In this document: positions 61,173 through 64,000 of the stretch, piece after piece
Layout: the number at the start of each line of letters is the position of its first letter
Position numbering within the stretch: position 1 is the first letter of the stretch
Assembly (NCBI GenBank): GCA_026399075.1
Contig: JAPLRR010000083.1
Span: 1 to 64,000 of the forward strand
DNA: 64,000 bases
Reading direction: 5' to 3'
Origin: Methylococcales bacterium
GTDB lineage: Bacteria > Pseudomonadota > Gammaproteobacteria > Methylococcales > Methylomonadaceae
Translations under genes and position numbers: made by a program
Notes under the pieces: generated by a model
What the model was told of the DNA's origin: nothing
Database searches by the model: none
What the model saw: the letters and a program-made list of their open reading frames with translations, nothing else

Positions 61173-62570
61173 ATGTTACAAACTCCCATAACCACCTTAT
61201 TGCTTGTTGAAGACAGTAGTTCCCTTGCCGCCGTTTATCAAAATTATCTTCGTGATGAAAACCTCCAGTTAGTCCATAAAGAAACGGGGGCGGATGCGAT
61301 GGGCTATTTAGCATCGCACGTACCCAATGTGATATTGCTGGATTTGAAACTACCGGACATGGAGGGTATGGATATCCTTAAGCACGTCCACGAGCTGGGT
61401 ATGCCCTGTAGTGTGGTGATTATCACCGCCCATGGTTCAGTCGATGTGGCGGTGGATGCCATGCGTTATGGTGCTTTTGATTTTATTGAGAAGCCATTTA
61501 GCGCCAAACGATTGCTGGTGACAGTGCGCAACGCTTTGGAACGGCAGAACCTTAATAATATGGTGGAAAGCTATCGGGAACAATTTGACCGCGACAGCTA
61601 CCACGGTTTTATTGGTGCCTCATTGGTCATGCAGGCAGTTTACAGCACCATAGACAATGCCGCCGCCAGTAAAGCCACGGTGTTTATTACCGGTGAAAGC
61701 GGCACTGGCAAAGAAGTCTGTGCCGAAGCCATCCACAAACAAAGCCCCAGAAAAGACCAGCCATTTATTGCCCTTAATTGTGCGGCCATTCCCCGTGACT
61801 TAATGGAAAGTGAGGTGTTTGGCCACGTCAAGGGGGCGTTTACCGGGGCAGGCGCTGACCGTATAGGGGCCGCTGGGCAAGCGCATGGCGGCACCTTGTT
61901 TCTGGATGAAATTTGCGAAATGGATATGGATTTGCAAAGCAAATTATTGCGGTTTATCCAAACCAGCAGTTTTCAGAAAGTCGGTGGCAGCCAACTGGAA
62001 CAGGTGGATATCCGCTTTGTTTGTGCCACCAACCGCGATCCATGGTCGGAGGTTAAGGCGGGGCGTTTTCGCGAGGATTTGTTTTATCGTCTCCATGTCA
62101 TCCCCATTTTTCTGCCTGCTTTGCGCGAGCGGGAGCAAGATGTGATATTGATCGCGCGGCATTTTTTACTGGCTTATAGCAAAGAGGAGGGCAAGCCTTT
62201 TATCCGCTTTGCGCCTGAGGTTGAAATGATCATGCTTAATTATCCGTGGCCGGGCAATATCCGCCAATTGCTTAATGTCATCCGCAATATCGTGGTGTTG
62301 CACCATGCCGAAGAAGTCACTCCGGCGATGTTGCCACCGCCACTAAACACCTTGATATACAACAATATGGCCGCAGCTTCCCCGCCAGCAGCGCCGATGG
62401 CATCGGCGGGGCAAATGGCTGACATCCAGCCCTTGTGGTTAACTGAAAAGCATAATATTGAACGCGTAATCGCCTTGTGTGACGGCAACATCCCCAAAGC
62501 CGCAAACTTTTTGGAGGTGAGCGCCTCCACCTTGTACCGGAAGTTGCAATCATGGCAAACGCAAAAATAG
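61173..62570 (+). CDS. Sigma-54-dependent response regulator (NtrC/LuxO type)
   Basis: The product has 465 residues. The receiver has Asp57 (VILLDLKLPD) and the TAHGSVDVAV patch. The AAA+ domain has Walker A GESGTGKE (near 174-181), the sigma-54-contacting GAFTGA loop (221-226) and Walker B GGTLFLDEI. The C-terminal Fis-type HTH reads VIALCDGNIPKAANFLEVSA STLYRKLQ. Known role: phosphorylation drives ATP-dependent activation of sigma-54 RNA polymerase. It resembles LuxO in layout. Which promoters it controls is not shown. Confidence 0.93.
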   Translation: MLQTPITTLLLVEDSSSLAAVYQNYLRDENLQLVHKETGADAMGYLASHVPNVILLDLKLPDMEGMDILKHVHELGMPCSVVIITAHGSVDVAVDAMRYGAFDFIEKPFSAKRLLVTVRNALERQNLNNMVESYREQFDRDSYHGFIGASLVMQAVYSTIDNAAASKATVFITGESGTGKEVCAEAIHKQSPRKDQPFIALNCAAIPRDLMESEVFGHVKGAFTGAGADRIGAAGQAHGGTLFLDEICEMDMDLQSKLLRFIQTSSFQKVGGSQLEQVDIRFVCATNRDPWSEVKAGRFREDLFYRLHVIPIFLPALREREQDVILIARHFLLAYSKEEGKPFIRFAPEVEMIMLNYPWPGNIRQLLNVIRNIVVLHHAEEVTPAMLPPPLNTLIYNNMAAASPPAAPMASAGQMADIQPLWLTEKHNIERVIALCDGNIPKAANFLEVSASTLYRKLQSWQTQK

Positions 62571-62674
62571 GGTAGGGGCTTAAGTCTTTAAGGATAAACG
62601 GGGTTTAGGATATACAGTCAATAGTTGGGATTGTCATATTGGGAAGAGTGGCTTTTGGTGTCTGTAGGTGCGGC

Positions 62675-63409
62675 TTAATCATCGTCATCATCCCCGCTTC
62701 CGTGTTTACCTTTTCCACGAATATCCTGCTCATTGGCGCTACGATGGCATTCAACGCAATTGTCGAAATTGCGGATACCTTCTTCGATATGTTCACGACG
62801 GATACTGGTTAATGAGTGCTCATGGCAGCCAAAGCAGGTATATTGCTGGTAATCGTTATGTACATGGCAAGTTTCGCAGCGGGTGTTATGGTCGCCGTCC
62901 AAGATAAAGTAAGGTGTGTGGTCAAAGGTGCTGGGTCGCCATTTTACTTGGCTGTGGCATTGCCCGCAGGTGCCTTGGGCCTGCTGTTGGTGTAACGTGT
63001 CGGCAGGCGGGGTATGGCAGTTTTGGCATTGCCCACGTAAACCAATCTCCAATAAGGCATGGTTAAATTGGCCATGTTGCCGGGGCCTTACCACGCCAGA
63101 ATGGTCGCTATGACAAGAAACACAGTCTTGACCCAGCAACTGTTGGTGGAAGGGTAGGCGGGTGGCGGGTTTGGCGATAGGGTGGCCTGTTGTTGACAAG
63201 CGGCCTATGTCGTCTGGTTTATGGCAGTTGGTGCAGCGCGCGGAATCCGCCCCAGCAAAAGGCGCATGGCAAGCAAAGCAATCCGCTTCCAAGTGTTTGT
63301 GGCCAGCAATGAGTTTTCCTGGCGCAACCATTAATTGGGGGTAACTGAAGACCAATACGGTAATAAAGAGTAAGGCGCAGGCAATTATAGCCTTTAAGAT
63401 AGTGTTCAT
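62675..63409 (-). CDS. Eight-haem cytochrome c, membrane-anchored or exported
   Basis: The product has 244 residues from ATG 63409. A hydrophobic N-terminus (AIIACALLFITVLVFSY) serves as signal or anchor. Eight CXXCH motifs are seen: CFACH, CTNCH, CVSCH, CQNCH, CGQCH, CETCH, CFGCH and CVECH, with many extra His residues as axial ligands (HKHLEADC; HGQFNHALLE; HTPYFILDGDH). It ends in a highly acidic tail (five Asp). Known: such multihaem class III-type proteins carry electrons across the periplasm. It overlaps the membrane protein gene by ATGA. Confidence 0.88.
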   Translation of the reverse strand: MNTILKAIIACALLFITVLVFSYPQLMVAPGKLIAGHKHLEADCFACHAPFAGADSARCTNCHKPDDIGRLSTTGHPIAKPATRLPFHQQLLGQDCVSCHSDHSGVVRPRQHGQFNHALLEIGLRGQCQNCHTPPADTLHQQQAQGTCGQCHSQVKWRPSTFDHTPYFILDGDHNTRCETCHVHNDYQQYTCFGCHEHSLTSIRREHIEEGIRNFDNCVECHRSANEQDIRGKGKHGSGDDDDD

Positions 63410-63984
63410 GACCAAGCCCAGAACAGGAAGATGCTGAGGATATGGCCTAGTGCCAGCACCACAAAAACGCTGAAAATAGGGATATGCACTTTTCGCCACT
63501 GCGCCAACACGGCTAGTGTTTTGGCATCCCAGAACAGCGCCTGTTCCACCTCAGCTATAGACAACCCATGGCCTTTTAAGCTGTCACGTTCAGCTTGTAC
63601 ATGGCGTCGGGAAATCCCCAGCAGCCATTTGCCTACCAAGCCGCTAATCACGTTGACGCCCATGGCCACGGTGGCTAGCCAAGGCAAAATGGCATTAAAA
63701 TGGATGCCCGCATGGATAAGCACAAACAAAGAGCCTAGCCAAGCGCTGGCTTCATGGAAAGCCAGCAATGTTTTGGGTTTGCCTACGCTAATGTATTTTC
63801 GTTTGCGTAGCGAATAGATAAATGAAAGCAGGATCAAAAATGTCCCAAGTATGCCCAAATAGCGGCCAACCCAGACCAGGTCAAGCCTATGCAAATAATA
63901 ATCGCCCGTTAGCGTGGCGATTGCCAGCAAGCCCGGCAGCAAACTAAAAGGCAGGATATGATGTCGCCACAGCGTTGTTGTCAT
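63406..63984 (-). CDS. Membrane cytochrome-b-like protein, partner of the cytochrome c
   Basis: The product has 192 residues with four or five hydrophobic helices. Paired His residues at helical positions (FHEASAWLGSLFVLIHAGIH near 77-96; RKVHIPIFSVFVVLALGHIL near 162-182) could bind two b haems. The start MTTTLWRHHILPFSLLPGLLA has no signal peptide. The family was not recognised with certainty; it resembles ferric-reductase-like or DUF4405-type b-type proteins. Together with the eight-haem cytochrome it could move electrons between the quinone pool and periplasm. The operon may continue beyond the right edge. Confidence 0.68.
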   Translation of the reverse strand: MTTTLWRHHILPFSLLPGLLAIATLTGDYYLHRLDLVWVGRYLGILGTFLILLSFIYSLRKRKYISVGKPKTLLAFHEASAWLGSLFVLIHAGIHFNAILPWLATVAMGVNVISGLVGKWLLGISRRHVQAERDSLKGHGLSIAEVEQALFWDAKTLAVLAQWRKVHIPIFSVFVVLALGHILSIFLFWAWS

Positions 63985-64000
63985 TGATAATACCCGTAGC

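Overview
The window looks like a chromosomal segment of a gammaproteobacterium of moderate GC content. The gene families (Urt urea importer, complete urease, PEP-CTERM-like surface protein, multihaem cytochrome, many toxin-antitoxin loci, many small palindromic repeats) would fit a Methylococcales-type aquatic bacterium. That placement is inferred from gene content alone; there is no rRNA or other taxonomic marker here. Most genes sit in short operons with ATGA overlaps, broken up by repeat-rich accessory patches.

Layout. 1-3.3 kb: a PEP-CTERM-like discoidin protein, a membrane protein and a HigBA pair. 3.3-22.3 kb: a nitrogen/urea island. It holds a two-component system whose kinase input is an NCS1-permease-like module (4224-7571, with response regulator 3298-4227), a lipoprotein, an outer-membrane porin, urtABCDE, then ureD-ureA, a VapBC-type toxin-antitoxin cassette, ureB-ureC and ureE-ureF-ureG. 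The porin, the binding protein/ABC importer and the nickel urease form a complete route from outside urea to cytoplasmic ammonia. 22.4-24.7 kb: an AT-rich type II restriction-modification pair. 25-30.8 kb: two outer-membrane beta-barrel candidates, an SPFH/SHOCT protein, a TPM-domain protein with a Tim44-like zinc-ribbon protein, and a lipoprotein. 30.8-34.9 kb: a universal stress protein and dnaE.

34.9-38.7 kb is accessory: a likely L,D-transpeptidase-fold toxin with an exported partner, an unknown AT-rich gene, and a Fic AMP-transferase preceded by a 70-bp-period repeat. 38.7-44.1 kb: a DUF4166/DUF2269/SDR-DoxX operon, a phytanoyl-CoA-dioxygenase-like protein, a membrane AraC regulator, a 38-residue lipoprotein behind an apparent FNR-dependent promoter, and an FNR-type regulator. 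44.1-47.9 kb is again accessory: a mazF remnant with its antitoxin, a PIN-toxin pair, an AT-rich acyltransferase-like gene, and an array of TGTCGTA motifs that resembles a transposon end or a clustered operator.

47.9-64 kb: a two-PA14 secreted protein, ppx with a companion gene, an ABC-2 exporter, slyD, a PhnD-like binding protein divergent from a hybrid histidine kinase (HAMP-PAS-PAS-HK-REC-Hpt), a sigma-54 response regulator, and an eight-haem cytochrome c operon with a membrane cytochrome-b-like protein at the right edge.

Four dispersed non-coding repeat families recur between genes: a 91-bp MITE-like element, a 92-119-bp element with GAGACTGTGAAAG ends, a GTCTAAAGCCGTTG inverted pair, and a 45-bp CCGGAA...TTCCGG hairpin. 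No tRNA, rRNA or CRISPR array was seen. All product names rest on reading motifs by eye; no database search was run.
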